A DNA stretch of 64,000 nucleotides from CALLPQ01 sp038531745 (lineage in GTDB: Bacteria; Pseudomonadota; Alphaproteobacteria; Caulobacterales; Parvularculaceae). Below are positions 1 through 8,910 of this stretch, piece by piece (the first letter of the stretch is position 1; the number at the start of each line of letters is the position of its first letter). The DNA lies in assembly GCA_038531745.1 (NCBI GenBank), contig JBCBBJ010000005.1:124001-188000 (forward strand), read 5' to 3'. The position numbers and the translations under genes are program-made. Under the pieces are notes generated by a model that saw only the letters and a program-made list of their open reading frames with translations, was not told the origin of the DNA and ran no database searches.

Positions 1-1
1 G

Positions 2-838
2 GGCGGCGAGCGGGTGATCAGACTGCGCGCCCATGGGGAGGCAGCAGCGCCGGCGGTCGTAAACCTGCTCACCGCGCTCGACCAAGGGCATTTGAAAACC
101 AATGGCATTGTCATTGTGGAGGCGGGCGATCTTGGTCCACGGTCTGCGTTGCGCAAGGCGTTTGAAAAGGCAAAAGCCGCCGCGACCATGCCCTGCTACA
201 TTGATGGACCAGCGGTCACGCGCAAGCTGGCGCAGGAGATGGCGAGCGACTATGGGTTGACCTTTGACGCTGACGCCCTTTCTTTGCTAACCGCAACGCT
301 TGGCGAAGACCGGGCCTTGTCGCGCATGGAGATTGAAAAACTCCTTCTCTTCAAGAGTCCGGGGCCGGATCATAATGCGCCGCCGGGTGAGGAACAGACA
401 TCACAAATCACGCTTGCCGACGTGAAAGCCTGTCTTGTGGATAGCGCCAGCGATGATCTTGACCGGGTGTTTGCCGCGTGCGCCGATGGCACGCCGGGCC
501 CGCTGGCCATCGCGCTTTTTCAATGCACCACGGCGGGTGCCAATCCGGTGACAATTCTGCGGGCTCTGCAACGAAGCTTTGCCCGGTTGGAGACGGCGCG
601 CGGGTTTGTGGATAAAGGCCAGAACGCCAATGAGGCCATGAAGCGGTTGCGGCCCCCCGTCTTTTTTGGGGAGCAGGATGCGTTTCGCCAACGCCTACAG
701 GGGTTGACCGGCAGCAAGCTGACGATGGCGCGGCGCCGCCTGATTGATGCGGAGTTTCAGGCAAAAAGCACCGGCTTGCCCCACCGTGAAATCGTGGAAC
801 GCACAGCCTTTCAACTGTGCGCATTGGTGCGCCGGTAA
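2..838 (+). CDS. holA: DNA polymerase III delta subunit, 5' end outside window
   Basis: The reading frame is open from the first bases of the window, so the start lies upstream and about 278 residues are present of the usual ~340. The delta subunit opens the beta sliding clamp as part of the clamp loader. The visible part covers the end of the AAA-like ATPase region (an IVIVEAGDL stretch, then a lysine-rich segment) and the helical collar domain, with conserved-looking text such as SRMEIEKLLLF and the late FFGEQDAFRQ region. Family assignment is by sequence pattern. The gene converges on the AmpG-like transporter, with 20 bases between them. Confidence 0.88.
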   Translation, partial: GGERVIRLRAHGEAAAPAVVNLLTALDQGHLKTNGIVIVEAGDLGPRSALRKAFEKAKAAATMPCYIDGPAVTRKLAQEMASDYGLTFDADALSLLTATLGEDRALSRMEIEKLLLFKSPGPDHNAPPGEEQTSQITLADVKACLVDSASDDLDRVFAACADGTPGPLAIALFQCTTAGANPVTILRALQRSFARLETARGFVDKGQNANEAMKRLRPPVFFGEQDAFRQRLQGLTGSKLTMARRRLIDAEFQAKSTGLPHREIVERTAFQLCALVRR

Positions 839-858
839 CCGGGCCCCGCGATTGGGGT

Positions 859-2226
859 CTATCCCACCGGCAGGTCCATGGCTGTGCCGCCCTTTTGGTC
901 TGTGGCCAGACCGGTGCGCAATCGTCCATCCTGTCGGCGTAGGATGTAAAGAATGATCAGTGCCGGTATCCCAAACATGGCCGTATAAGCAAAAAACCAT
1001 CCATAGCCCGCCGCATCAACGATAAAACCAGAAAATCCGCCTACGAATTTTCCGGGTATGGCGTAAAAAGAGCTGAAGAGCGCATATTGCGTCGCCGTAA
1101 AGGCCGTGTTGGTCAAGCTCGACATATAGGCAATAAGCACCGTGCCCGCATAGCCATAGGCGATATTGTCGATCACAACGGCGGTGGCAAGATAGGCATT
1201 GTCGGCCGGCATAACCGATAGCCAGGAATAGAGCAGGTTCGTTACCGCCTGTACCACCACACCGATGGCCAGACCCGTAAACACATTCAGGCGCGAGACG
1301 AGAAGCCCGCCAATAAAAACGCCGCCCATGGTGGCAAAAAACCCCGCCCCACTGCGGATCAGGCCAATGTCCGTTTTCGAATAGCCAAGGTCAACATAAA
1401 GCGGGCCCGTCATAAAACCCATGACAAAATCGGGAATACGATAAATAGCGATGAACCCCAGGATGGTCAGGGCCACGAGGCCATAACGCTGAAAAAAGTC
1501 AGTAAACGGACCAACAATAGACTTTTGAAAGGTGTCTTTCAGGGAGAGTCGGGGCGGGGGCTCAAAGGTGCGCACCTCAACCTTGGGACCAAAGAGCGCC
1601 ATCATCAGGCCAATCCCCATCAGGGCGGCCATCGCTTGGTACATAATCGGAAAGCTGGTTTTATCGGCGATGACCAGGGCGCCAGCGCTCGCCATCAAGA
1701 TGCCTGTGCGATAGCCATATTGATACATCGCTGCCATGACGCCCTGTTCGTCGTCGGTGGCGGCTTCTATGCGCCAGGCATCAACCGCAATATCTTGCGT
1801 GGCCGCAGCAAAGGCGATGCCGATTGCCACCAACGCCACATAAAAAAGGTTGGTGGCCGGATCGGCGAAGGACATGGCAAAAAGCGCCGCGGCGACACCG
1901 ATTTGCGCCACGGCCATCCATGCTCGGCGCCGCCCGACCCATTTTTCAAGGAATGGCACGGGCGCCCGGTCGAGCAGCGGCGCCCAAACAAATTTGATGG
2001 TGAAGGCGAACCCGACCCAGGCAAAAAGGCCAATCTCACTCTTGCTCACATCCGCTTCACGCAACCAGATCGAAAGCGTTTGGAAGATCAGATAAAAGGG
2101 TAGACCCGAGGAAAACCCGAAGACCAGCATCACCAAGCTGCGCGGTCGCAAAAAGGCCTGCACGGACGCCAACATAGAGCGCGGTGCGGCGTCTGCCTCG
2201 TGTTCGTCGTTGCGGGGGTCGGTCAT
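859..2226 (-). CDS. ampG: AmpG-like MFS muropeptide permease
   Basis: 455 residues with about 12 hydrophobic segments. The N-terminal GFSSGLPFYLIFQTLSIWL and the AATQDIAVDAWRIE motif after helix 4 are typical of AmpG/acetyl-CoA transporter family MFS proteins. AmpG imports anhydro-muropeptides into the cytoplasm for peptidoglycan recycling; here the substrate is inferred from family only. The ATG start is followed by an acidic tail (DEHEAD) before the first helix. A lipoprotein gene ends 31 bases upstream on the same strand, so the two may be cotranscribed. It could be another AmpG-clade transporter with a different substrate. Confidence 0.85.
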   Translation of the reverse strand: MTDPRNDEHEADAAPRSMLASVQAFLRPRSLVMLVFGFSSGLPFYLIFQTLSIWLREADVSKSEIGLFAWVGFAFTIKFVWAPLLDRAPVPFLEKWVGRRRAWMAVAQIGVAAALFAMSFADPATNLFYVALVAIGIAFAAATQDIAVDAWRIEAATDDEQGVMAAMYQYGYRTGILMASAGALVIADKTSFPIMYQAMAALMGIGLMMALFGPKVEVRTFEPPPRLSLKDTFQKSIVGPFTDFFQRYGLVALTILGFIAIYRIPDFVMGFMTGPLYVDLGYSKTDIGLIRSGAGFFATMGGVFIGGLLVSRLNVFTGLAIGVVVQAVTNLLYSWLSVMPADNAYLATAVVIDNIAYGYAGTVLIAYMSSLTNTAFTATQYALFSSFYAIPGKFVGGFSGFIVDAAGYGWFFAYTAMFGIPALIILYILRRQDGRLRTGLATDQKGGTAMDLPVG

Positions 2227-2257
2227 GTCGCTGTCCGTTTATCGTTGGTACACCACG

Positions 2258-2782
2258 TTATGGGGAGAATGAGGCAGAAATTACGGCCCGCCGCCTGGGG
2301 CCCGTTATCCTAGACTTCCTTCGGCAGGACCCGGTAAACCCGTTGAGGCAGGTTTGCGTATCAGTTTGCGGGGTGCTCGTGCGGGCGGCGGAGCCTTCCA
2401 CGGCTTGCACGGTGCGTGTCCCGCGATTGTCCGGGTAGAGGATCACCAGCAACATGCAGTCAATGCCTGCATAGCGTCTGATCTCGCCGCTGCCCTCGCG
2501 GATCACGGCAACCGGTTGCTGGCCAAGAAGGGCGTCGGTTGTTTGTGCATCTGCGCCAAAAAGGTCAGTGGGCTGAAGACGCGGCGCCGGTTCACTGGCT
2601 GGCGATGGTGTTGCGGGGCGGATGTCGGTCGCAGTGGGCGTCCCTTCACCCTGCGCCGTCTTATCCGCGAGACCGCGCCCCAGGGGATTTTTTGGCAGGC
2701 TGCTACAACCCGCAAGACCAAGCCCCGCGACACCCAGGGCCATGGCGGCCACGCAGGATCGTTTGGATGTCTTTGTCCGCAT
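2258..2782 (-). CDS. Small putative lipoprotein
   Basis: About 174 residues from the ATG at 2782. The start was chosen because it gives a basic n-region (MRTKTSKR) followed by a hydrophobic stretch and a lipobox (GLAGC), as expected for a signal-peptidase II lipoprotein. Starts further upstream would bury the signal. After a low-complexity Pro/Thr/Ala segment, the middle (ALLGQQPVAVIREGSGEI, then a Cys-Met-Leu-Leu stretch) resembles small alphaproteobacterial outer-membrane lipoproteins of unknown function. The last ~20 residues are unusually basic. It precedes the AmpG-like gene and diverges from the PfkB gene. Confidence 0.6.
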   Translation of the reverse strand: MRTKTSKRSCVAAMALGVAGLGLAGCSSLPKNPLGRGLADKTAQGEGTPTATDIRPATPSPASEPAPRLQPTDLFGADAQTTDALLGQQPVAVIREGSGEIRRYAGIDCMLLVILYPDNRGTRTVQAVEGSAARTSTPQTDTQTCLNGFTGSCRRKSRITGPRRRAVISASFSP

Positions 2783-2976
2783 TGGTTTGGGCTCCATATT
2801 TGCAAATTCAAAGGTACAGGGCTTTGGGCGCAGTGCCAATCGACCCCGACCGCAACGCCGACACAAGGGCCAGGGCGCGCGCTTGCGCTCGTTCTTGCGC
2901 TTTATCTTGCTCTGGGCGCGGCGAGTTTATATAGACCCGGGGCGACGCCCGCATCACCCCACGGAAAGGTTAAACC

Positions 2977-3972
2977 ATGTCATCAGCCCCTTTAGACGTT
3001 GTCGGCGTGGGGAACGCCATTGTTGATGTGCTGGCCAAGTGCGAAGAAGCTTTTCTCGCGCGCCACGCCGTACCCAAAGGCGGCATGATCCTGATTGACG
3101 AGGACCAGGCGGAGGGCATTTATGGCGAAATGGCCCAAACGGTAGAGGTTTCCGGGGGGTCGGCGGCAAATTCGATCGCGTGCCTGGCCTCGCTTGGGGG
3201 CAAGGGCGGTTTTGTGGGCAAAGTTGCCGGTGATATTCTGGGCCAAACCTTTACTGCCGATTTACGCGACCAGGGGGTAGATTACACAACCGCGCCGCTG
3301 ACCGATGGACCGGGCACCGGGCGCTGCCTTATCAATGTGACCAGCGATGCCCAACGCTCCATGGCAACCTATTTGGGCGCGGCAGTGCATGTGACCCTCA
3401 ACGATATTGATGAGGAGCAAATCACCCGCGCCGCCATCACATTTTTTGAGGGCTATCTGTTTGAACAGCCCGTGGCCCGCGAAGCGTTCGTCAAAGCGTG
3501 CGCCATTGCGGCGGCGGCCGGGCGGCGCACGGCCATGACCTTGTCCGATGCAGGCTGCGTTGATCGTCAGCATGATGTGCTGAAGAGTTTCATCCCCAAC
3601 CATGTGGACATCCTGCTTGCCAATGAGGTTGAGGCGCAAACGCTATTTGAAACCGATAATCGCGACGAGATGATCCGCCGGGCGCCAGACTGGTGCGCAC
3701 TCACCGCTGTTACGTTGGGCGAAGAAGGGTCACTCATCATCCCGCGCGATGGCGCCGCGATCACGGTGCCCGCCATCGCGCCCACAAAACTCGAAGATAC
3801 AACCGGCGCGGGGGATGCGTTTGCGGCTGGTTTCCTGTTCGGGGTTGCCCGCGATTTTGATCTCCAGCGCTCGGCTTCCCTGGGGGCGTTGGCGGCAAGC
3901 GAAGTGATTAGCCATATGGGCCCGCGCCCGGAACAATCGCTGAAGGCTCTTGCCGAAAAGGCAGGCCTCTAA
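2977..3972 (+). CDS. PfkB-family kinase, adenosine kinase-like
   Basis: 331 residues. The N-terminal GVGNAIVDVLAK and SGGSAANSIACLASLGGKGGFVGKV blocks form the sugar-binding part of the ribokinase fold. DTTGAGDAFAAGFLFG near residue 270 is the second PfkB signature with the catalytic Asp and anion hole. Alphaproteobacterial members of this length are usually annotated as adenosine or nucleoside kinase, phosphorylating the ribose of a nucleoside with ATP; the precise substrate is inferred. A GGAAAGG ribosome site precedes the ATG. The alpha/beta hydrolase gene follows after 13 bases, so the pair is probably cotranscribed. Confidence 0.85.
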   Translation: MSSAPLDVVGVGNAIVDVLAKCEEAFLARHAVPKGGMILIDEDQAEGIYGEMAQTVEVSGGSAANSIACLASLGGKGGFVGKVAGDILGQTFTADLRDQGVDYTTAPLTDGPGTGRCLINVTSDAQRSMATYLGAAVHVTLNDIDEEQITRAAITFFEGYLFEQPVAREAFVKACAIAAAAGRRTAMTLSDAGCVDRQHDVLKSFIPNHVDILLANEVEAQTLFETDNRDEMIRRAPDWCALTAVTLGEEGSLIIPRDGAAITVPAIAPTKLEDTTGAGDAFAAGFLFGVARDFDLQRSASLGALAASEVISHMGPRPEQSLKALAEKAGL

Positions 3973-3985
3973 GGGAAGGGCGCCC

Positions 3986-4915
3986 ATGGTGAAACGGTTT
4001 TTCCTGATAACGCTTGGCGTTCTTATTGTGCTTGGGGCCATCGTCTTTTGGCGTGGTGAGGCGCTTTATATGGGCTGGCGCGCTCAAGCGGCGGAAAAAC
4101 AGTCCCTCGCGGCGGTCAAAACTCTCCTTACACCGCATATTAAAGTTTCCTTGCCGCCAGGGCCCGGCCCGCACCCGGTTGTGCTGCAATTTCATGGGTG
4201 CGCCGGGGCTCGCCTCGCGTTTCAGGAGATGTATGCCGACATTGCCAATCAGGCGGGGTACGCGGCCGTGATCGTTGACAGCAACCGCCCGCGCGGCCTG
4301 TCCCGGGAGGCGGCTCTGGAAAAAGTGTGCACGGCAAAGATGTTGATTGGGGTTGAGCGCGCGGGCGATGTGCTCGCTGCAATCGATTTGATGCGTGCAC
4401 GTTCTGATCTTGATATGTCTCAATTGGTGCTCGCCGGATGGTCCCACGGCGCCTGGACGATTATGGATTTTCTGACCATGGATGTGGGTGACGCACCGCC
4501 AGCATCCCTCGCCGACCCTTATGAAGGTGCCCCCATAAAGGTGAGCGGCACGGCGCTTTTTTACCCCTATTGCGGTTTTGGTGCGCGCAGCCGCCGCCAT
4601 GCTTGGCAACAGTCGCCGGTAATCCTATCCAGCTTGGCGGGCGCAGACACCATTGTTGATCACACACAATGCATTTCGCTCATAAATAAAATCAGTACCC
4701 GCAGCGATCTCCAATTGGATCAAAAAATCTATCCCGATACGGAGCATGCCTTTGATGACCCTTTTATCGAAAGCGACTGGCAACACTGGCACCATCCGGC
4801 CCATACCCAAGATGCCATTGCGCGCTATCGATCTTTTCTCCTGGGGTTGAGGGCTGGCAAACCCGTTGGCGCGTCCACTGATACGCAGCAGGCTCCTTCT
4901 GGACCCCAAGGCTGA
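3986..4915 (+). CDS. Membrane-anchored dienelactone hydrolase-like protein
   Basis: 309 residues from the ATG at 3986, chosen because AAGGGAAGGG lies just upstream and the protein then begins with a basic residue and one membrane helix (FFLITLGVLIVLGAIVFW). The remainder is an alpha/beta hydrolase: LQFHGCAGA near residue 65 as the oxyanion-hole strand, GWSHGAW as the nucleophile elbow (Ser), and DTEHAFDDP carrying the likely catalytic His. The DLH-like fold suggests a periplasm-facing esterase or carboxymethyl hydrolase; the substrate is unknown. It follows the PfkB gene in the same direction. Confidence 0.75.
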   Translation: MVKRFFLITLGVLIVLGAIVFWRGEALYMGWRAQAAEKQSLAAVKTLLTPHIKVSLPPGPGPHPVVLQFHGCAGARLAFQEMYADIANQAGYAAVIVDSNRPRGLSREAALEKVCTAKMLIGVERAGDVLAAIDLMRARSDLDMSQLVLAGWSHGAWTIMDFLTMDVGDAPPASLADPYEGAPIKVSGTALFYPYCGFGARSRRHAWQQSPVILSSLAGADTIVDHTQCISLINKISTRSDLQLDQKIYPDTEHAFDDPFIESDWQHWHHPAHTQDAIARYRSFLLGLRAGKPVGASTDTQQAPSGPQG

Positions 4916-5001
4916 CCCATGTATTGCCGGGTTTTGACAAGGTGTCGCTATGTGACGATCCGCCGGGTGTTTCCACCGCGCCAGGCTCCTAGGTTTTGAT
5001 C

Positions 5002-5568
5002 ATGATTTCGCCTGTCACAATACTAACTGCGCCGCCGCATGGCTTATCTTTTTCTCTGGTGGAAAAGGCGCTGTTGGCCGGTTTTGCGGTGAGCGCATCA
5101 TTGTTGGCGGGCGCACACATATTTCAGGCGCTGGGCTACGAGCCTTGTGACCTTTGCCTTGATCAGCGCGAAGCCCACTGGACGGCGCTCGCGATCACGG
5201 CGTTGGGCCTCATGGTTAGCCGTGGGTTCAAGGCGCCCTTGCTGGCGGCTGCGGCGGTGGGCACAGCCGCGCTTGTCTATGGCTTTGGCGCCATGCTGGC
5301 GTTCTACCATACGGGTATAGAGTTTCACTTCTGGCCCGGCCCGGCAAGTTGTTCCACTAACAAAACAGTCACTGATATTGCTGATCTATCGGTGGGTCTC
5401 GATGGCTCGCGCCCGCGAGTCTCGTGCGATCAAACCGGTTGGGCCTTTTTCGGGGTCACCATGGCGGGCTACAATATGCTGTTTTCCGCAGGGCTGTTTG
5501 CCTTGACGACCCTCGCCACAGCGGGGGCCTTGCGCACGGCGCGGCTAAAGGGACGGATGGTTCAATGA
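5002..5568 (+). CDS. dsbB: DsbB-family disulfide bond formation protein
   Basis: 188 residues from the ATG at 5002; a TTG two codons earlier is less likely. Four membrane helices are evident. The first periplasmic loop has the redox CxxC (PCDLC, Cys49 and Cys52) followed by the QREAHW motif typical of DsbB. The second loop has Cys117 (ASCSTN) and Cys142 (VSCDQ), matching the second redox pair. DsbB reoxidises DsbA and passes electrons to quinone. Its stop codon overlaps the coq7 start (ATGA), which couples a quinone-using enzyme with a quinone-making one. Confidence 0.88.
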   Translation: MISPVTILTAPPHGLSFSLVEKALLAGFAVSASLLAGAHIFQALGYEPCDLCLDQREAHWTALAITALGLMVSRGFKAPLLAAAAVGTAALVYGFGAMLAFYHTGIEFHFWPGPASCSTNKTVTDIADLSVGLDGSRPRVSCDQTGWAFFGVTMAGYNMLFSAGLFALTTLATAGALRTARLKGRMVQ

Positions 5569-6149
5569 GCGAGCATAAAGCACAAATGGTGACCGCCTTG
5601 CCGTCTATCGTTCCAAAGCCGGGCTCAAAACGCCGCCGGATCAAGGAAATGCTGCGGGTTGACCACGCGGGGGAGTATGGCGCGGTACAAATTTATCGCG
5701 GCCAAGGCGCGGTGTTTGACCGCTTGCCCCATAAACAGGCAACGGCCGATCTCCTCCAGGAGATGGAAGATGGCGAGCAACACCATCTGGAAACCTTTGA
5801 CCGTCTGCTGGCCGAACGCGGTGTGCGCCCCACCCTGGTCTCACCGCTGTGGAACCTTGCCGGCTTTGGCCTTGGCGCTGCCACCGCGCTCATGGGTGAA
5901 AAAGCCGCCATGGCCTGTACCGAAGCGGTCGAAGCCGTCATCGAAAAACACTATGCCGAACAGGCCGTGGAGCTCGCCACAATCGACCCCGATCTTGCAG
6001 AAACAGTGACCCAGTTCCGCGAAGATGAGCTCGGCCACAAACATACAGCCGAGCAAAACGGCGCGCGCGAAGCGCCCGCCTATGATCTCATGAAATCGGT
6101 CATCGGCTTTGGCTGCCGCGTGGCGATTAGAGTGTCAGAGAAGATTTAG
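5565..6149 (+). CDS. coq7: Demethoxyubiquinone hydroxylase Coq7
   Basis: 194 residues from the ATG at 5565, which overlaps the dsbB stop by four bases. Coq7 is a carboxylate-bridged di-iron enzyme that hydroxylates demethoxyubiquinone in the penultimate step of ubiquinone synthesis. All expected iron-ligand helices are visible: LRVDHAGEYGAVQIY, MEDGEQHHLETF, CTEAVEAVIEKHY and FREDELGHKHTAE, giving the paired Glu/ExxH ligands. The length fits the bacterial family. A longer in-frame reading back into dsbB is not meaningful. Confidence 0.95.
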   Translation: MSEHKAQMVTALPSIVPKPGSKRRRIKEMLRVDHAGEYGAVQIYRGQGAVFDRLPHKQATADLLQEMEDGEQHHLETFDRLLAERGVRPTLVSPLWNLAGFGLGAATALMGEKAAMACTEAVEAVIEKHYAEQAVELATIDPDLAETVTQFREDELGHKHTAEQNGAREAPAYDLMKSVIGFGCRVAIRVSEKI

Positions 6150-6220
6150 GCCGCTGAGAAGGCAGAGAATATCCAAACCAAGTCAAATACCTGTTACGTG
6201 AGGATAATCTTGCCATTTGT

Positions 6221-7156
6221 TTAAAAGATGAAATTTCTCGCAGTAAGGTCAGCCAGAGTAACGCCGATGAGTGTGATGGAATTGTCCGCATCAATCTGAA
6301 TAACGGCGTCGCCGGCTGCATTCTGAATAAGAAAAGTGCTTTCCAAAGTCTCAAAGTCTGAAATCAAATTTAGATCAGACAAATCAATGACTTCTGGATT
6401 AAATGTAGTCAGATCAAAATCCGTGATCACATCATTTCCAGAAACTCTAGAGAAAACAAAAACATCGGCATTCGCGCCACCGGTGAGTGTGTCATCGCCA
6501 GCGCCACCATTTAGCGTGTCAAAATCAGCCCCACCGTTAATGCGGTCGTTCCCTTCACCGCCCATCAACAGATCGCGATTATTCCCGCCGCCAATGGTAT
6601 CGTTTCCTGCACCGCCATCAATCTCGTCGAACCGTTGATTGCCAAAAATCAAATCGTTGCCGCTGCCGCCGTCGATGCTGTCCATCAGGTCGCCGCCGCT
6701 AATCGTGTCATTGCCTTGATCACCAACAATGGAGTCATCGCCCTCGCCGCCGACGAGGAGGTCATCGCCTTGACCGCCGAAAACCGTGTCGTCGCCCAGG
6801 CCTCCAGTGATGAGGTCAAGGTTGGTATTGCCGCTCAGGAAGTCGCTACCCGTTTCACCAGTGTCGGTTCCAGTAATGACGTCACTGTCTGGCGAGCCAA
6901 TAATTTGCAGCGGGAAGTTTAACGGCGCTCTGCCAATTACAACTGTTTGATCGGCGCTGGTGACACCAACAAATTCGATCCATTCCTCGCCAAGCCTTTG
7001 CGCGATGATGCAACGCAGACGATGGTAAAATTGTGTAACTGTGTTGCGGTTTACACCGACCAATAAAGCCGCCGTTCTCGCAGGTGTCCCGGCAACGTAG
7101 TGCTCAAGCAGCCGATTGGTCTGAAAATCTGATAGTTTTGAATGCTTTAGCCGCAT
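6221..7156 (-). CDS. Chimeric protein: IS1595 transposase-like HTH fused to RTX repeats
   Basis: 311 residues in one uninterrupted frame. Residues 1-64 read like the N-terminal zinc-free helix-turn-helix of IS1595-family transposases (LLEHYVAGTPARTAAL, VGVNRNTVTQFYHRLRCII); the DDE catalytic core is absent. Residues ~88-236 are about 15 glycine/aspartate nonapeptides of the GGxGxD type that bind calcium. Residues 237-311 form the usual RTX C-terminal module ending NFIF, which in related proteins carries a type I secretion signal. No secretion ABC/MFP genes are in the window. The promoter region and ~60 codons seem donated by an insertion sequence. Whether it is expressed, secreted or binds DNA is unknown. 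Confidence 0.75.
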   Translation of the reverse strand: MRLKHSKLSDFQTNRLLEHYVAGTPARTAALLVGVNRNTVTQFYHRLRCIIAQRLGEEWIEFVGVTSADQTVVIGRAPLNFPLQIIGSPDSDVITGTDTGETGSDFLSGNTNLDLITGGLGDDTVFGGQGDDLLVGGEGDDSIVGDQGNDTISGGDLMDSIDGGSGNDLIFGNQRFDEIDGGAGNDTIGGGNNRDLLMGGEGNDRINGGADFDTLNGGAGDDTLTGGANADVFVFSRVSGNDVITDFDLTTFNPEVIDLSDLNLISDFETLESTFLIQNAAGDAVIQIDADNSITLIGVTLADLTARNFIF

Positions 7157-7383
7157 GGAGAAACGATAATCCGTTCAATCTCCTATGCCAGCCCCTCAGT
7201 ATTTTTCTCCCGTTCGGCCCATAAAGACTTCAGTTGGAGTATGCTCTTCGGAGCAGTTATCGCCGTGGCTCGGGAGTAAATATCAATACCCCAAAGCGTC
7301 GTCCTTAAAAAAACTAATTTCTTACGAAATAGTGTCAATGCGGCGGCTGTGTTGGGCTCTGCGAAGGGCCCAAGATCATTAAG

Positions 7384-8676
7384 CTACCGCTGCCGAATAA
7401 AGTCCCTAATCTTGGGTTGGATTTGGGTGCGCCAGCGCGAGCCGTTGAAGACGCCGTAGTGGCCGACGCCTTTTTGGATATAGTCAATCTTCATCCCATC
7501 CGGAATATTCGTACACAAATCATGGGCGGCCTGGGTTTGGCCAATGCCGGAGATATCGTCTTTTTCGCCCTCTACGGTCATCAGGGCGATATCTGTTATA
7601 GCAGCAGGATCAATACGCTCGCCGCGATGCATCAGCGTACCCTTGGCGAGCTTATGGTCCTGAAACACATCTTTGATGGTTTGCAGATAGAATTCTTCGG
7701 TCAGGTCGAGGACAGCGAGATATTCGTCATAGAACTGACGATGTTTATCGGCGCTATCGCCATCGCCATCAACCAAATGCTGGAAATAGTCATATTGTGC
7801 ATTAAGGTGCCGCGACGAATTCATCGACATAAATGAATAAAGCTGAATAAAGCCAGGATAAACCCGCCGCATCACACCCGGATATGGGGCGGGTACGGTG
7901 TAAATCATATTATTCTCAAACCACTCAAACGGGCGTTCCTGGGACAACAGGTTTGGCACCGTGGGCGAGCGGCGGGTATCGATGGGGCTACCCATCAAGG
8001 TGATGGAGGCCGGGCGTGCGGGATCATTGTCGGCAGCCATGATGGCGCTGGCCGCCAGCATGGCCGGGCCGGGCTGACAAACCGCAAGCGTATGAACGCC
8101 GGCACCGGGGGCTACCGGTTTTAACAGACGCAGAAAATCGATGAGATAGTCGATGTAATCATTCAAATCGAACCGGCCGAGGGTAATAGGCACCGTGCGC
8201 GCATCAAGCCAGTCGGTAATATAGACATCATGCTCGGCCAGCATGGCCTCCACCGTGCCGCGCAACAAGGTTGCATGGTGGCCCGATAGGGGCGCGACAA
8301 TCAAAACGGCCGGATCCGTGGCGCCTTTTGATTTGCCATTGGCTTTGGCCCCTGCGGCACCTTTACGCTTTGCCGATCGCAAGGCATCGGCGTCGCGTTT
8401 GAAATGGAGAAGCGAGCAAAAATCCTTCCGCGCAAAGGTCTCAACGGTAATAGGCACCGTTTCACCATTCACTTGCGTGCTCTCGATCATCCATCCTGGC
8501 TTTGGATAACGCCGGGTGGCGTGTTCAAAGACTTCAAGCGCCGCAGCGGCTGAGCGGCCAAACCATGTCTCCGCGGCAGGGTTCAGAGGCGAACGCCACA
8601 GTTGGGAACCAAATCCAGCGGCGAGCCGCGCCGGTGAAAACGCGGTGACCCCCATCTCAAAAGCGGAATACAACAT
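7384..8676 (-). CDS. phaZ: Intracellular polyhydroxyalkanoate depolymerase
   Basis: 430 residues. The protein starts LYSAFEMGVTAFSPARLAAG and continues with KPGWMIESTQVNG, a pattern of the PhaZ/DepA-type PHB depolymerases that mobilise storage granules. The alpha/beta-hydrolase core has APLSGHHATLLRGTVE, then VCQPGPAMLAASA, where the nucleophile elbow carries Cys as the active residue typical of this class, and GVGHYGVFNGSRWR with the late His near the C-terminus. No phaC or phasin gene is in the window. The gene is separated from sco by about 230 bases and transcribed the same way. Confidence 0.9.
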   Translation of the reverse strand: MLYSAFEMGVTAFSPARLAAGFGSQLWRSPLNPAAETWFGRSAAAALEVFEHATRRYPKPGWMIESTQVNGETVPITVETFARKDFCSLLHFKRDADALRSAKRKGAAGAKANGKSKGATDPAVLIVAPLSGHHATLLRGTVEAMLAEHDVYITDWLDARTVPITLGRFDLNDYIDYLIDFLRLLKPVAPGAGVHTLAVCQPGPAMLAASAIMAADNDPARPASITLMGSPIDTRRSPTVPNLLSQERPFEWFENNMIYTVPAPYPGVMRRVYPGFIQLYSFMSMNSSRHLNAQYDYFQHLVDGDGDSADKHRQFYDEYLAVLDLTEEFYLQTIKDVFQDHKLAKGTLMHRGERIDPAAITDIALMTVEGEKDDISGIGQTQAAHDLCTNIPDGMKIDYIQKGVGHYGVFNGSRWRTQIQPKIRDFIRQR

Positions 8677-8910
8677 GATTTTTGCCCCTTTTACGCAAAG
8701 GCGATTGCCCGGTACGGGTAAAGCTTAAGACCAAGGCCTGTAAAACCGCCAACGCAGTTTGACAAAGCTCGCTGTCCACCGTGCTCACCATAGGGCTCTA
8801 CTGGTAGGGCCGATCTTACGCGAGTGCAATATAATAGAGGGTGAAGACGGGTGGGCGGCAGACCCGTTTAGAGGGGCTTGTGGTGATCACCCGCCGCGGC
8901 GCATAGCGGA

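Noticed and set aside
6480..6800. Short-period repeats resembling a CRISPR array or minisatellite
   Set aside because: The ~27-base periodicity is the codon pattern of RTX nonapeptides on the minus strand; there are no constant repeats with unique spacers.
6150..7200. A complete IS1595 insertion sequence
   Set aside because: Only the HTH part of the transposase is present; no DDE core and no right-end repeat were found.
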